Of a stretch of DNA of 64,000 nucleotides, positions 1 through 10,390 are shown piece after piece. The notes under the pieces are model-generated. The model was not told where the DNA came from. It did no database searches and saw nothing but the letters and a program-made list of their open reading frames with translations. Source of the stretch: Massilia sp. 9I (GTDB lineage Bacteria; Pseudomonadota; Gammaproteobacteria; Burkholderiales; Burkholderiaceae_D). Each line of letters begins with the position of its first letter. The first letter of the stretch is position 1. Location of the stretch: the NCBI RefSeq assembly GCF_902506415.1, contig NZ_LR733275.1:1313651-1377650 (forward strand), given 5' to 3'. The translations under genes were made by a program, and so were the position numbers.

Positions 1-782
1 CCCTGCAGCGGCGACGAGGGGGCAGCTGTGAAACGCTTCGGCATGCGACCGGCCAGGTACGCTTCGCGGCCGGCAATGACGGCATGGCGCATCGCGCGCG
101 CCATGCGCACCGGATCGCGCGCTGCCGCGATCGCGCTGTTCATCAGCACGCCGTCGCACCCGAGTTCCATCGCGATGGCAGCATCCGAGGCGGTGCCCAC
201 GCCCGCGTCGACCAGCACCGGCACCGTGGCCTGCTCGATGATCAGGCCCAGGTTCCAGGGGTTCAGTATCCCCATGCCCGAGCCGATCAGCGAGGCCAGT
301 GGCATCACGGCGACGCAGCCGATCTCCTGCAGGAGGCGCGCCTGCACCGGGTCGTCGCTGCAGTAGACCATCACGTCGAAGCCGTCGCGCACCAGCGTCT
401 CGGCGGCCTTGAGCGTTTCCGGCATGTGCGGGAACAGGGTCTTCTCGTCGCCCAGCACTTCCAGCTTGACCAGCTTGCGCCCGCCCAGCAGCTCGCGCGC
501 CATCTGCAGCGTGTAGACCGCGTCCTTGGCGGTGTAGCAGCCGGCGGTGTTGGGCAGGATGGTGAATTCATCCGGGGGCAGCACGTCGAGCAGGCTGGGA
601 GCGTTCGGGTCCTGGCCGATGTTCACGCGGCGGATCGCCACCGTGACGATCTCGGCGCCCGCCGCCAGCGTGGCCTCGCGCGTCTGCGCCAGGTCGCGGT
701 ACTTGCCGCTGCCGACCAGCAGGCGCGAGGCGTACTGGCGGCCGGCGATGGTCAGGAAATCGGTATCAGTCATTGCGTTCAT
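1..782 (-). CDS. thiG: Thiazole synthase ThiG, 3' end beyond window
   Basis: ThiG builds the thiazole phosphate ring of thiamine from deoxyxylulose phosphate, dehydroglycine and the sulfur carried by ThiS thiocarboxylate, in the cytoplasm. The translation reads [19 protein letters not shown] at the start and contains VGSGKYRDL and [12 protein letters not shown], typical ThiG phosphate-binding segments. The frame stays open to the left edge, so the last residues are missing. Three in-frame ATGs exist (788, 782, 773). A GGAGG lies 8 nt before the ATG at 782, which decides that start. It is the third gene of the thiC-thiS-thiG transcript, 17 nt after thiS, and so lies under the TPP riboswitch upstream of thiC. 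Confidence 0.93.
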   Translation of the reverse strand, partial: MNAMTDTDFLTIAGRQYASRLLVGSGKYRDLAQTREATLAAGAEIVTVAIRRVNIGQDPNAPSLLDVLPPDEFTILPNTAGCYTAKDAVYTLQMARELLGGRKLVKLEVLGDEKTLFPHMPETLKAAETLVRDGFDVMVYCSDDPVQARLLQEIGCVAVMPLASLIGSGMGILNPWNLGLIIEQATVPVLVDAGVGTASDAAIAMELGCDGVLMNSAIAAARDPVRMARAMRHAVIAGREAYLAGRMPKRFTAAPSSPLQ

Positions 783-799
783 TGTCATGTCCTCCATTC

Positions 800-1002
800 T
801 TATCCGCCGCCAATGGCGCGCACGATGTCCACCTTGTCCCGCGCCTGCAGGCGCCGCTCCGGCCAGCGCTGGCGCGGCACCACTTCGCGGTTGACCGCGA
901 CCGCCACCGCCTGCCCCGCCAGCCCGAGCTGGCCGGCCAGCTCCTGCAGCGAGACATCGGGCGGCACCTGGTAGGGAGAGCCGTTCAGTTCGATGTCCAG
1001 CA

Positions 1003-1003
<1 letters not shown>
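800..1003 (-). CDS. thiS: Sulfur carrier protein ThiS
   Basis: This 67-residue ubiquitin-fold protein carries sulfur as a C-terminal thiocarboxylate for the ThiG reaction. It begins MLDIELNG and ends in three glycines (RAIGGG), so the required terminal Gly-Gly is present. The open frame extends upstream to 1159, but that part overlaps thiC in another frame. The ATG at 1003 shares one base with the thiC stop (TGATG), indicating translational coupling, so I place the start there. The length is normal for the family. Confidence 0.9.
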
Positions 1004-3080
<2,077 letters not shown>

Positions 3081-3109
3081 GTGTGCTGCCCATGTCGGCA
3101 GCGGGGCGG

Positions 3110-3139
3110 ATTATAGCGCGTTAATTATTCATGTGTAAA
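3110..3139 (-). promoter_or_regulatory. Predicted sigma-70 promoter of thiC operon
   Basis: On the minus strand a TTTACA (-35) is followed after 18 nt by a perfect TATAAT (-10). This would start the transcript about 25 nt before the TPP riboswitch, giving a leader near 190 nt. Confidence 0.6.
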
Positions 3140-3209
3140 TATTATGAGTCTATAACATGAATACATGGGAATATTTATGAGAAATTTCGCTGGATTCGGA
3201 AGCCTCCTC

Positions 3210-3237
3210 GTGACGCCCTCGGCTCCTCCTCTATAAT
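3210..3237 (+). promoter_or_regulatory. Predicted promoter of valS
   Basis: A perfect TATAAT at 3232-3237 lies 60 nt upstream of the valS ATG. A weak -35 (GTGACG) sits 16 nt before it. Only the -10 element is strong. Confidence 0.45.
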
Positions 3238-3297
3238 GTTCGTTTTCGCATCGTTTTCACGCGTTCTTACGCGATCAACCACTTCACCATTACGATC

Positions 3298-6096
3298 ATG
3301 GAATTAGCCAAGTCTTTCGAGCCTGCAGACATTGAACAATACTGGCGCACCGAATGGGAGCAGCGCGGTTACTTCACCGCCAGCATGGAAGACGGCAAGC
3401 CGTCCTTCGCCATCCAGCTGCCGCCGCCGAACGTGACGGGCACCCTGCACATGGGCCATGCCTTCAACCAGACCATCATGGACGGCCTGACCCGCTACTA
3501 CCGCATGCGCGGCTATAACACCGCGTGGATACCGGGCACCGACCACGCCGGCATCGCCACCCAGATCGTGGTGGAGCGCCAGCTCGACGCGCAGAAGATC
3601 TCGCGCCACGACCTGGGCCGCGAAGCCTTCGTGGAGAAGGTCTGGGAGTGGAAGGAAAAGTCGGGCAACACCATTACCGGCCAGATGCGCCGCATGGGCA
3701 CCTCGCCCGACTGGAAGCGCGAATATTTCACGATGGACGAGCCGCGCTCGAAGACCGTTACCGAAGTCTTCGTGCGACTGTTCGAACAGGGCCTGATCTA
3801 CCGCGGCAAGCGCCTGGTCAACTGGGATCCGGTGCTGGGCACCGCGGTGTCGGACCTGGAAGTGGATTCGCAGGAAGAAGATGGCTCGATGTGGTACATC
3901 AAGTACCCGTTGGCCGACGGCTCGGGCCACCTGACCGTTGCTACCACCCGTCCTGAAACCATGCTCGGCGACGTCGCCGTGGCCGTGGACCCGACCGACG
4001 AGCGCTACCTCCACCTGCATGGCAAGCTGCTCACGCTGCCCTTGACCGGCCGCCAGATCCCGGTGATCGCCGACAGCTATGTGGACAAGGAATTCGGCAC
4101 CGGCTGCGTGAAGATCACCCCGGCCCACGACTTCAACGACGCTGCAGTCGGCCAGCGCGCCGGCCTCGCGCCGATCAACATCTTCACGCTGGACGCGAAG
4201 ATCAACGAAAACGGCCCGACCCAGTACCAGGGCCTGGACCGCTTCGCCGCGCGCAAGCAGATCGTCGCCGACCTCGACGCGCAAGGCCTGCTGCAAGAGG
4301 TCAAGCCGCACAAGCTGATGGTCCCGCGCGGCGACCGTACCGGCGTCGTCATCGAGCCGATGCTGACCGACCAGTGGTTCGTCGCCATGAGCAAACCGGC
4401 GCCTGAAGGCACCTTCAACCCGGGCAAGTCGATCACCGAAGTAGCCCTGGAAAAGGTCGCCAACGGCCAGATCAAGTTCGTGCCGGAGAACTGGACCACC
4501 ACCTACAACCAGTGGCTGGGCAACATCCAGGACTGGTGCATCTCGCGCCAACTGTGGTGGGGCCACCGCATCCCGGCCTGGTACGGCGAGAACGGCGAGA
4601 TCGTGGTCGCCCGCGACGAAGAAGAAGCGCAGGCCAAGGCCGCCGCGCAAGGCATCACGGGTGCCCTGCGCCGCGACGACGACGTGCTGGACACCTGGTT
4701 CTCGTCGGCCCTGGTGCCCTTCTCGACCATGGGCTGGCCGGAAGAAACCCCGGACCTCAAGCATTTCCTGCCTTCGTCGGTGCTGGTGACGGCCTTCGAC
4801 ATCATCTTCTTCTGGGTCGCCCGCATGGTGATGATGACGACCCACTTCACCGGCAAGGTGCCGTTCGAGACCGTGTACGTGCACGGCCTGGTGCGCGACA
4901 GCCAGGGCCAGAAGATGTCGAAGTCGAAGGGCAATACCCTCGACCCGATCGACCTGATCGACGGCATCGACCTCGAGTCGCTGGTGGCCAAGCGCACCAC
5001 CGGCCTGATGGACCCGCGCGCCGCCGACAAGATCGCGAAAGCGACCCGCAAGGAGTTCCCGGAAGGGATCCCGTCCTTCGGCACCGACGCCGTGCGCTTC
5101 ACCATGGCGAGCTACGCTTCGCTGGGCCGCAACATCAACTTCGACCTTGGCCGCTGCGAAGGCTACCGCAACTTCTGCAACAAGCTGTGGAACGCCACCC
5201 GCTTCGTGATGATGAACACGGAAGGCAAGGACTGCGGACAGCCGAATCCGGAAGACCTGTCGCAGGCCGACCGCTGGATCATCTCGCTGCTCAACCGCGT
5301 CGAACTCGATATCGCCAAGGGCTTTGCCGACTACCGCTTCGACAACATCGCCAGCAGCATCTACAACTTCGTCTGGTACGAGTACTGCGACTGGTACCTG
5401 GAACTGGCCAAGGTCTCGGTCCAGCAGGGCACGGAAGCGCAGCAGCGCGCCACCCGCCACACCCTGCTGCGCGTGCTGGAAGTGGTGCTGCGCCTGGCGC
5501 ATCCGATCATCCCGTTCGTCACCGAAGCGCTGTGGCAGGCGATCGCGCCGATGGCAGGCAAGACCGGCGACACCATCATGCTGCAGCCCTACCCGCTGGC
5601 CGACACCTCCTTCGTCAGCGAAGAGGCGGAAGCCTGGATGGAACAGCTGAAAGCCCTGATCGACGCCACCCGCAACCTGCGCGGCGAGATGTCGCTGTCG
5701 CCGTCGGTGCGCGTGCCGCTGTTCGTCGAGGCGGGCAACGATGCAGACCGCGCGCGCATGGCGCTGTTCGCACCGTACATTCAGGCGCTGGGCAAGCTGG
5801 CCGAGGTGCAGATCGTCGACGCGCTGCCGGAGTCGCCGGCCGCCGTGTCGATCGTCGGCACCACCAAGCTGATGCTGAAGGTCGAGATCGACGTCGCCGC
5901 CGAGCGCGAGCGCCTGTCGAAAGAGATTGCGCGCCTGCAGGGCGAGATCGCCAAAGCCAGCGGCAAGCTGTCCAACGAAAGCTTCGTCGCCCGCGCCCCG
6001 GCCGCGGTGGTGGAGCAGGAGAAGGAACGCGTCGCAAACTTCTCGGCGACGCTGGCCAAGATGCAGGAGCAGCTGGCGAAACTGCCGGCGGCGTAA
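3298..6096 (+). CDS. valS: Valyl-tRNA synthetase
   Basis: This class I aminoacyl-tRNA synthetase charges tRNA-Val with valine. The 932-residue protein has the HIGH-type motif HMGH at 51-54 and KMSKS at 539-543. An editing domain lies between them, an anticodon-binding domain follows, and the charged C-terminal arm typical of ValRS starts at about residue 865 ([15 protein letters not shown]). The length is normal. The gene diverges from the thiC operon, has its own -10 element, and ends at a strong hairpin terminator, so it appears to be monocistronic. Confidence 0.98.
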   Translation: MELAKSFEPADIEQYWRTEWEQRGYFTASMEDGKPSFAIQLPPPNVTGTLHMGHAFNQTIMDGLTRYYRMRGYNTAWIPGTDHAGIATQIVVERQLDAQKISRHDLGREAFVEKVWEWKEKSGNTITGQMRRMGTSPDWKREYFTMDEPRSKTVTEVFVRLFEQGLIYRGKRLVNWDPVLGTAVSDLEVDSQEEDGSMWYIKYPLADGSGHLTVATTRPETMLGDVAVAVDPTDERYLHLHGKLLTLPLTGRQIPVIADSYVDKEFGTGCVKITPAHDFNDAAVGQRAGLAPINIFTLDAKINENGPTQYQGLDRFAARKQIVADLDAQGLLQEVKPHKLMVPRGDRTGVVIEPMLTDQWFVAMSKPAPEGTFNPGKSITEVALEKVANGQIKFVPENWTTTYNQWLGNIQDWCISRQLWWGHRIPAWYGENGEIVVARDEEEAQAKAAAQGITGALRRDDDVLDTWFSSALVPFSTMGWPEETPDLKHFLPSSVLVTAFDIIFFWVARMVMMTTHFTGKVPFETVYVHGLVRDSQGQKMSKSKGNTLDPIDLIDGIDLESLVAKRTTGLMDPRAADKIAKATRKEFPEGIPSFGTDAVRFTMASYASLGRNINFDLGRCEGYRNFCNKLWNATRFVMMNTEGKDCGQPNPEDLSQADRWIISLLNRVELDIAKGFADYRFDNIASSIYNFVWYEYCDWYLELAKVSVQQGTEAQQRATRHTLLRVLEVVLRLAHPIIPFVTEALWQAIAPMAGKTGDTIMLQPYPLADTSFVSEEAEAWMEQLKALIDATRNLRGEMSLSPSVRVPLFVEAGNDADRARMALFAPYIQALGKLAEVQIVDALPESPAAVSIVGTTKLMLKVEIDVAAERERLSKEIARLQGEIAKASGKLSNESFVARAPAAVVEQEKERVANFSATLAKMQEQLAKLPAA

Positions 6097-6103
6097 GCGA
6101 CAT

Positions 6104-6133
6104 GAAAAACGCGGCCGAGGCCGCGTTTTTTTT
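6104..6133 (+). terminator. Rho-independent terminator of valS
   Basis: AACGCGGCC and GGCCGCGTT form a stem around a 2-nt centre followed by a run of T, 10 nt after the valS stop. Confidence 0.85.
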
Positions 6134-6137
6134 GTAG

Positions 6138-6160
6138 GGTGGGCGGCTTAGCCGCCCACC
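6138..6160. repeat. GGTGGGCGGCT palindromic hairpin
   Basis: A perfect inverted repeat, GGTGGGCGGCT...AGCCGCCCACC. It contains the stop codon of the minus-strand protease-like gene and may end its transcript. A near-identical hairpin lies at 16303-16325, so this is a recurring small element. Confidence 0.6.
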
Positions 6161-7095
6161 TTACCGCGCAGCTTCTCCACCGCGTCGGCCACCGCCTTGC
6201 GCGCGCTCTCGCAATCGAGCTTCGCCATCTGGCGCATGCTCATGCCCTTCCCGATCTCTTCCGCCACCAGGTAGCCCAGGTAGTAGCCGCGCCGCGCCGG
6301 CAGGCCGGTCAGGTCGCCGCGCCGCTGGAACAGGCCGGCCAGCGCTTCTTCCGCGCTGCTGTCGAGTTTTGCGTGCAGGTCGTCCAGCGCACGCCCCAGC
6401 TGCCTGCGCGTATCCGGCACGAGGCCGATCGGCAGGTCGAGCAGCAGCTCTGCTTCGCTCGCCTTCGGGTTCAGGCGCAAGGCCACATAGGTGGCCAGTC
6501 CCTCTTCCCACAGCAGGGACCAGACCCGGTCCTGACTACCGCATTGCAAGGCCTGATAGTCATGGAACAGCTCGTGGTGGAAGAAGGCCGCCTCGTCGCC
6601 GTTTCCGTGGGCCTTCACCATCACATCGGCGCCGAAGACGAAGAAGCGCTTGCCGTCGAAGGTGCGCGTGCCGCCATCCATTTCGCCGAGCGAGTGCAGG
6701 AACCAGATATCGGTGCTGGCCGGATAATCCGGGAATTCGGCCCGAAAGCTTGCGATGTGCCGCGGCAGGTCGCGGGTGAAGTCCGCCACCTTCTTGATGT
6801 AGGCGCCGCGGATCGCCGGGAAGTCCGCGAATGCCTTGGCCACCCGGGCGTCCTGCTGGGCCTCCGTAAGCTTGCCGCCGTAACGCTGCAGACCGTAGAA
6901 CTGCGGGAAGCGCGGTACGATCGTCTCGCGAAAATCGCGCGCCGCGGCATCCGGTGCGCCGGCGTTGCGGTCGGCCACCTGCTGGAAGGCGGTGGCCAGG
7001 TCGTTTACCTTCATGACAGGAGCCGCTGCGGCGGCTTGGGCGGAAGGAACGGACAAGGCGGTCGACAGCAGAATCAGGGAGGCGATGAGTTTCAC
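6148..7095 (-). CDS. Secreted DUF2268-like putative Zn-dependent protease
   Basis: The protein of about 315 residues starts with a clear signal peptide (KLIASLILLSTALSVPSAQA). In its middle it has HHELFHDYQ, containing the HExxH zinc motif, followed by WEEGLATYVALRL, where a downstream Glu could be the third ligand. This arrangement resembles the DUF2268 family of predicted Zn-dependent proteases. Its substrate is unknown. I prefer the GTG start at 7095, which gives a normal signal peptide and has AGGA upstream. An in-frame ATG at 7125 would add ten residues but has no ribosome site. The gene is convergent with valS and divergent from the DUF2147 gene. Confidence 0.65.
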   Translation of the reverse strand: MKLIASLILLSTALSVPSAQAAAAAPVMKVNDLATAFQQVADRNAGAPDAAARDFRETIVPRFPQFYGLQRYGGKLTEAQQDARVAKAFADFPAIRGAYIKKVADFTRDLPRHIASFRAEFPDYPASTDIWFLHSLGEMDGGTRTFDGKRFFVFGADVMVKAHGNGDEAAFFHHELFHDYQALQCGSQDRVWSLLWEEGLATYVALRLNPKASEAELLLDLPIGLVPDTRRQLGRALDDLHAKLDSSAEEALAGLFQRRGDLTGLPARRGYYLGYLVAEEIGKGMSMRQMAKLDCESARKAVADAVEKLRGKVGG

Positions 7096-7201
7096 GAGAG
7101 TGGGGTTCCTAAGGGAAAATGGCATTGTAACGGCGTGACAGCAGGCGGAAAGTCACCGACTGTCACCGCCACCCGGCGCAGGGTCGGTGTTGCGATTGGA
7201 A

Positions 7202-7217
7202 GGAATCCTCGGATTCC
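7202..7217. repeat. Inverted repeat GGAATCC-TC-GGATTCC
   Basis: Perfect 7-bp arms with a 2-bp centre, in the divergent intergenic region between the protease-like gene and the DUF2147 gene, 68 bp before the latter's ATG. It could be an operator or chance; I know of no matching regulator. Confidence 0.35.
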
Positions 7218-7284
7218 GCCATCCACTTGGTGAACAGGGTTTGCTACACTCTGCCGTACCAACAACAATTCTGGAGACCCCAAG

Positions 7285-7731
7285 ATGCGACAACTGATGA
7301 AGGCAGGCCTGATTGCCATGATGTTCGCGATGCCCGCAGCGTGGGCACAGAACGCTTCGCCCGCAGGCGTATGGAAGACGATCGACGACGAAACCGGCAA
7401 ACCGAAGTCGCTCGTGCGCATCACCGAAGAGAACGGTGTGTTGACCGGCAAGATCGACAAGCTGTTCCGTCCGGCCGACCAGGACCAGAACCCGAAGTGC
7501 ACCTCCTGTGACGGCGCGCGCAAGGACCAGCCGATCATCGGCATGACCATCCTGTGGGGCCTCAAGAAGGACGGCAACGAGTACACCGGCGGCGAGATCC
7601 TCGACCCGGCCAAGGGCAAGACCTACAAGAGCAAGCTGACCCTGAAGGACAATGGCAGCAAGCTGGACGTGCGCGGCTACATCGGCGCGCCGATGTTCGG
7701 CCGTACCCAGACCTGGGTGCGCGAGCAGTAA
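7285..7731 (+). CDS. DUF2147 family secreted protein
   Basis: The 148-residue protein starts with a signal peptide (MRQLMKAGLIAMMFAMPAAWAQ). A single DUF2147 domain follows, with the family's GVWKTIDDETGKPKSLVRI opening and a WVREQ end. Two cysteines (CTSCDG) lie mid-domain. DUF2147 proteins are small beta-rich exported proteins with no established biochemical role. The ATG follows GGAGACCCCAAG. A GC-rich hairpin right after the stop suggests the transcript ends there. Confidence 0.8.
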   Translation: MRQLMKAGLIAMMFAMPAAWAQNASPAGVWKTIDDETGKPKSLVRITEENGVLTGKIDKLFRPADQDQNPKCTSCDGARKDQPIIGMTILWGLKKDGNEYTGGEILDPAKGKTYKSKLTLKDNGSKLDVRGYIGAPMFGRTQTWVREQ

Positions 7732-7738
7732 TCGCTAT

Positions 7739-7763
7739 GTGGGGCGGCCTGCGGGCCGCCCTG
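7739..7763 (+). terminator. Hairpin after DUF2147 gene
   Basis: GGGCGGCC and its complement form a stem around a 3-nt loop, 8 nt after the stop. The T tract is weak (TGCCGTTT), so termination may be partial, with read-through into the SMR gene. Confidence 0.45.
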
Positions 7764-7771
7764 CCGTTTCC

Positions 7772-8113
7772 ATGTCCCCCGCCAAGGCCTACCTCTTCCT
7801 CGCCTTTGCCATCGTCGCCGAAGTCATCGGCACCACCGCGCTCAAGGCATCCGACAGCTTTACCCGCCCGCTGCCCAGCCTGGTCACGGTTGGATGCTAC
7901 GCCATCTCCTTCTACCTGCTGACCTTCAGCCTCAGGGTGCTACCCAACGGCATCGCCTACGCGATCTGGTCGGGCGTCGGCATCATCCTGATTTCCCTGA
8001 TCAGCTGGATCGTCTACCAGCAGCGCCTCGACCTGCCCGCCCTGGCCGGCCTCGCCTTGATCATCGCCGGCGTGGCGGTCATCAACCTGTTCTCGAAAAG
8101 CGTCAGCCACTGA
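7772..8113 (+). CDS. SMR (EmrE-type) small multidrug efflux protein
   Basis: This 113-residue membrane protein has four predicted transmembrane helices. The conserved Glu of the SMR family lies in helix 1 (IVAEVIGTTALK, Glu17), the residue that exchanges protons for substrate in EmrE. Family hallmarks YAIWSGVG and FSLRVLPNGIAYA are present. Such proteins export quaternary cations or guanidinium as antiparallel dimers. The frame extends upstream to 7652, but that part overlaps the DUF2147 gene, so the ATG at 7772 is chosen, although its ribosome site is poor. Substrate cannot be told from sequence. Confidence 0.88.
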   Translation: MSPAKAYLFLAFAIVAEVIGTTALKASDSFTRPLPSLVTVGCYAISFYLLTFSLRVLPNGIAYAIWSGVGIILISLISWIVYQQRLDLPALAGLALIIAGVAVINLFSKSVSH

Positions 8114-8206
8114 GCTCTTCCATTCGCGCGCCGCGTAAATTGTAATTTCGCTATTGTCTCGTTACTGCTGAGTTGTACGCACACGAACTTCTAACGAGGA
8201 AATCAA

Positions 8207-8629
8207 ATGATCTTCTTGCGTCTTGCCTGCCTGGTCGCAGGCTTGCTGGTGCTGGTCGCCCCGCCCGCCGTGCTGGTCCCGCGGGGCGCCGACCTGCCCG
8301 AGCTGTCGCGCTCCGCCTTCCTGCTGACGGCGATGCTGCTGGCCGCGTCGAGTTTCTTCTTCATCGGCATGACCGGGCACCGCATCAAGCGCTCGCCGGC
8401 GCTGGCGCGCCTGTGCGCCATGCTGCTGGTCCTGCCCTTCCTGGCCGGGATGGCGACCCTCTGGCGCAGCGCCGAGCCGATCGCGCTGTGGATGAGCGGC
8501 GCGCTGCTCTGCTTCACCATGATCATTTCGCTGGTGATGGCTTTCCTGCTGCTGGGGGAACCGAGCCCGAGCCGCGTGCGCGCCCGCGAAAAACGCCAGC
8601 ACCGCGCCCCGGTCCTGCACCACCTGTAA
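8207..8629 (+). CDS. Unknown integral membrane protein, four helices
   Basis: I do not recognise a family. The 140-residue protein has about four hydrophobic segments (starting MIFLRLACLVAGLLVLVAPP; then LLTAMLLAASSFFFIGM, CAMLLVLPFLAGM and ALLCFTMIISLVMAFLLLG). A basic cytoplasmic tail follows (RVRAREKRQHR). GAGGAAATCAAATG gives a good ribosome site. It stands alone between the SMR gene and the convergent two-component system. Confidence 0.6.
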   Translation: MIFLRLACLVAGLLVLVAPPAVLVPRGADLPELSRSAFLLTAMLLAASSFFFIGMTGHRIKRSPALARLCAMLLVLPFLAGMATLWRSAEPIALWMSGALLCFTMIISLVMAFLLLGEPSPSRVRAREKRQHRAPVLHHL

Positions 8630-8653
8630 GCAGGTCCCGGGCCGCGCGGACGG

Positions 8654-9259
8654 CTACAGCCAGCCGGCGTCGCGCGCCATGCGATAGGCTTCGACCCGGT
8701 TCGCGGCATTCAGTTTGCTGATCGCCTCGGACAGGTAGTTGCGCACCGTGCCTTCGGACAGGTGCACCTGGCGTGCGATGTCGGAGCTGGAGCGCCCCTC
8801 CCCCGCCAGGCGCAGCACCTGCCGTTCGCGCTCGGTCAGCGGATCGTCACCGCCGCTCCAGCTTTCCAGCGCCAGCTCGGGCGCGATCGCGCGTCCGCCG
8901 CCGTGCACCGCGCGGATCGCGGCTGCCAGCGCGTCGACCGGCGCATCCTTCAGCAGGTAGCCGCGCACCCCGGCCTCCAGCGCGCGCCGCAGATAGCCGC
9001 TGCGCGCGAAGGTGGTGACCACGACGACCTTCGCCGCCAGCCGGCGCTCCCTGAGCTGGGCCGCCAGTTCCAGGCCCGTCATCAAGGGCATCTCGATATC
9101 GGTCAGGACGATGTCGGGCGCCAGCTGCTCGCACATCGCGAGCGCTTCGCGCCCGTTGGTGGCGGCGCCGACCACCTCGAAATCGGGCTCGAGCCGCAGC
9201 AGCGCGGCCATGGCGCCCAGCACGAGGGTCTGGTCTTCGGCAAGGAGGATGCGGATCAT
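8654..9259 (-). CDS. NarL/DesR-type response regulator
   Basis: The 201-residue DNA-binding regulator is the output of the adjacent kinase. An N-terminal receiver domain carries the acidic pocket (LLAEDQ) and phosphoacceptor Asp54 (LTDIEMP). A C-terminal LuxR-type helix-turn-helix follows (LTERERQVLRLAGEG... SEGTVRNYLSEAI). The start MIRIL at 9259 overlaps the kinase stop by ATGA, so the two are co-translated; the longer open frame to 9361 would lie inside the kinase gene. The regulator resembles DesR/LiaR-like proteins, but its targets cannot be read here. Confidence 0.9.
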   Translation of the reverse strand: MIRILLAEDQTLVLGAMAALLRLEPDFEVVGAATNGREALAMCEQLAPDIVLTDIEMPLMTGLELAAQLRERRLAAKVVVVTTFARSGYLRRALEAGVRGYLLKDAPVDALAAAIRAVHGGGRAIAPELALESWSGGDDPLTERERQVLRLAGEGRSSSDIARQVHLSEGTVRNYLSEAISKLNAANRVEAYRMARDAGWL

Positions 9260-10362
9260 GCGGGTGCTCCAGTGGGGATGCGCAGTTCGAGTTCGAGGCC
9301 GGCATGGGCGCGCACGGCCAGTTTCCCGCCGACCGAGGCCACGCGTTCGCGCATGCCGCACAAGCCGTTGCCGTGGCGGATATCGGCTTCGCTGCGCGCC
9401 TTGCCGTCATCCAGGATGCGCAGCACGGCCACGCCGTGTTCCAGCGCCAGCGAGACGCTGCAACGGCTCGCGCCGGCATGGCGCACCACGTTGGTGATCG
9501 CCTCGCGCAAGGTGAGCGCCACCACGTTCTCGGCGGCCGGCGCCAGCTCGAAGCGTTCGACTTTCTCTTCCAGCCGGACCTCGGCCGCCGCCAGGCTGGC
9601 GCGGGCGCTGGCCAGTGCGCTCGCCAGCCCTTTTTCGCGGTAACCGGTGACGGCGGCGCGCACCTCGGCCAGGGCCTGGCGCGCGCTGGTCTCGATGTCG
9701 CCCACCTCGCGGGCACAGGCATCGACGTCGCGGTGCACCAGCTTGCGCGCCAACTCCGCCTTCAATGCGATCAGGGACAGCGAATGGCCGAGCAGGTCGT
9801 GCAGGTCGCGCGAGATCCGTTCGCGCTCGGCGATGGTGGCCATGTGCTCGACCTCTTCCTGCTTGCGCATCAGCTGCTCGCGCGAGCGGCGCAGGCGCGC
9901 ATCCATCACGGCGCCGACGCCCACCGGCAGGCTGATGGTCAGGATCGGCATCAGGAACAGGAAGCGCGTCTGCGTCAGCTGCAGGGAGGCGAGCAGCGCG
10001 CAGACGACGACCGCGCCGATCGCCAGCGTGGCCTGCTTCATGCGCTCGATCCCGGCCGCCATGGCGCAGGCGAAGATGAAGAAGGTGGCCGCGCCCGGGT
10101 TCCAGCGCACCCAGGCAGTGCCGATCAGGCAGCCCGCCAGCATGCAGGCGTAGACCTGCCAGCCGCGCGCCCAGTAGCTGAAGAAGTACAGGGGCACGAA
10201 CACCGCCAGCGTCAGGACCAGCATGGCCAGTTCCAGGGCGCTCGGCGTGACGTAGGCGTACTTCCAGCCCATGTAGCCAAGACTGAGCAGCCAGAAGTAC
10301 GGCATCCTGCCCTGCTCCGCCGGCACCCACGGCCCCTTCAGCACATGCATGATCCTGTTCAT
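9256..10362 (-). CDS. DesK-like sensor histidine kinase
   Basis: The 368-residue membrane kinase has four or five hydrophobic segments in residues 22-150 and no large extracytoplasmic domain, like DesK, which senses membrane state. A HisKA_3 dimerisation segment follows, with phosphoacceptor His188 in ERERISRDLHDLLGHS. The HATPase domain contains REAITNVVRHAGAS (N box) and RHGNGLCGMRERV (G box). It overlaps the response regulator by 4 nt and starts 28 nt after the amidohydrolase stop, so the three probably form one operon. The signal sensed is unknown. Confidence 0.88.
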   Translation of the reverse strand: MNRIMHVLKGPWVPAEQGRMPYFWLLSLGYMGWKYAYVTPSALELAMLVLTLAVFVPLYFFSYWARGWQVYACMLAGCLIGTAWVRWNPGAATFFIFACAMAAGIERMKQATLAIGAVVVCALLASLQLTQTRFLFLMPILTISLPVGVGAVMDARLRRSREQLMRKQEEVEHMATIAERERISRDLHDLLGHSLSLIALKAELARKLVHRDVDACAREVGDIETSARQALAEVRAAVTGYREKGLASALASARASLAAAEVRLEEKVERFELAPAAENVVALTLREAITNVVRHAGASRCSVSLALEHGVAVLRILDDGKARSEADIRHGNGLCGMRERVASVGGKLAVRAHAGLELELRIPTGAPA

Positions 10363-10390
10363 CGTCGTCTTCTTCTGGCTGGTATTCTCT

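Noticed and set aside
3304..5502. Minus-strand open frame of 732 codons in valS
   Set aside because: Antisense to valS, no motifs, low-complexity Ala/His/Arg composition.
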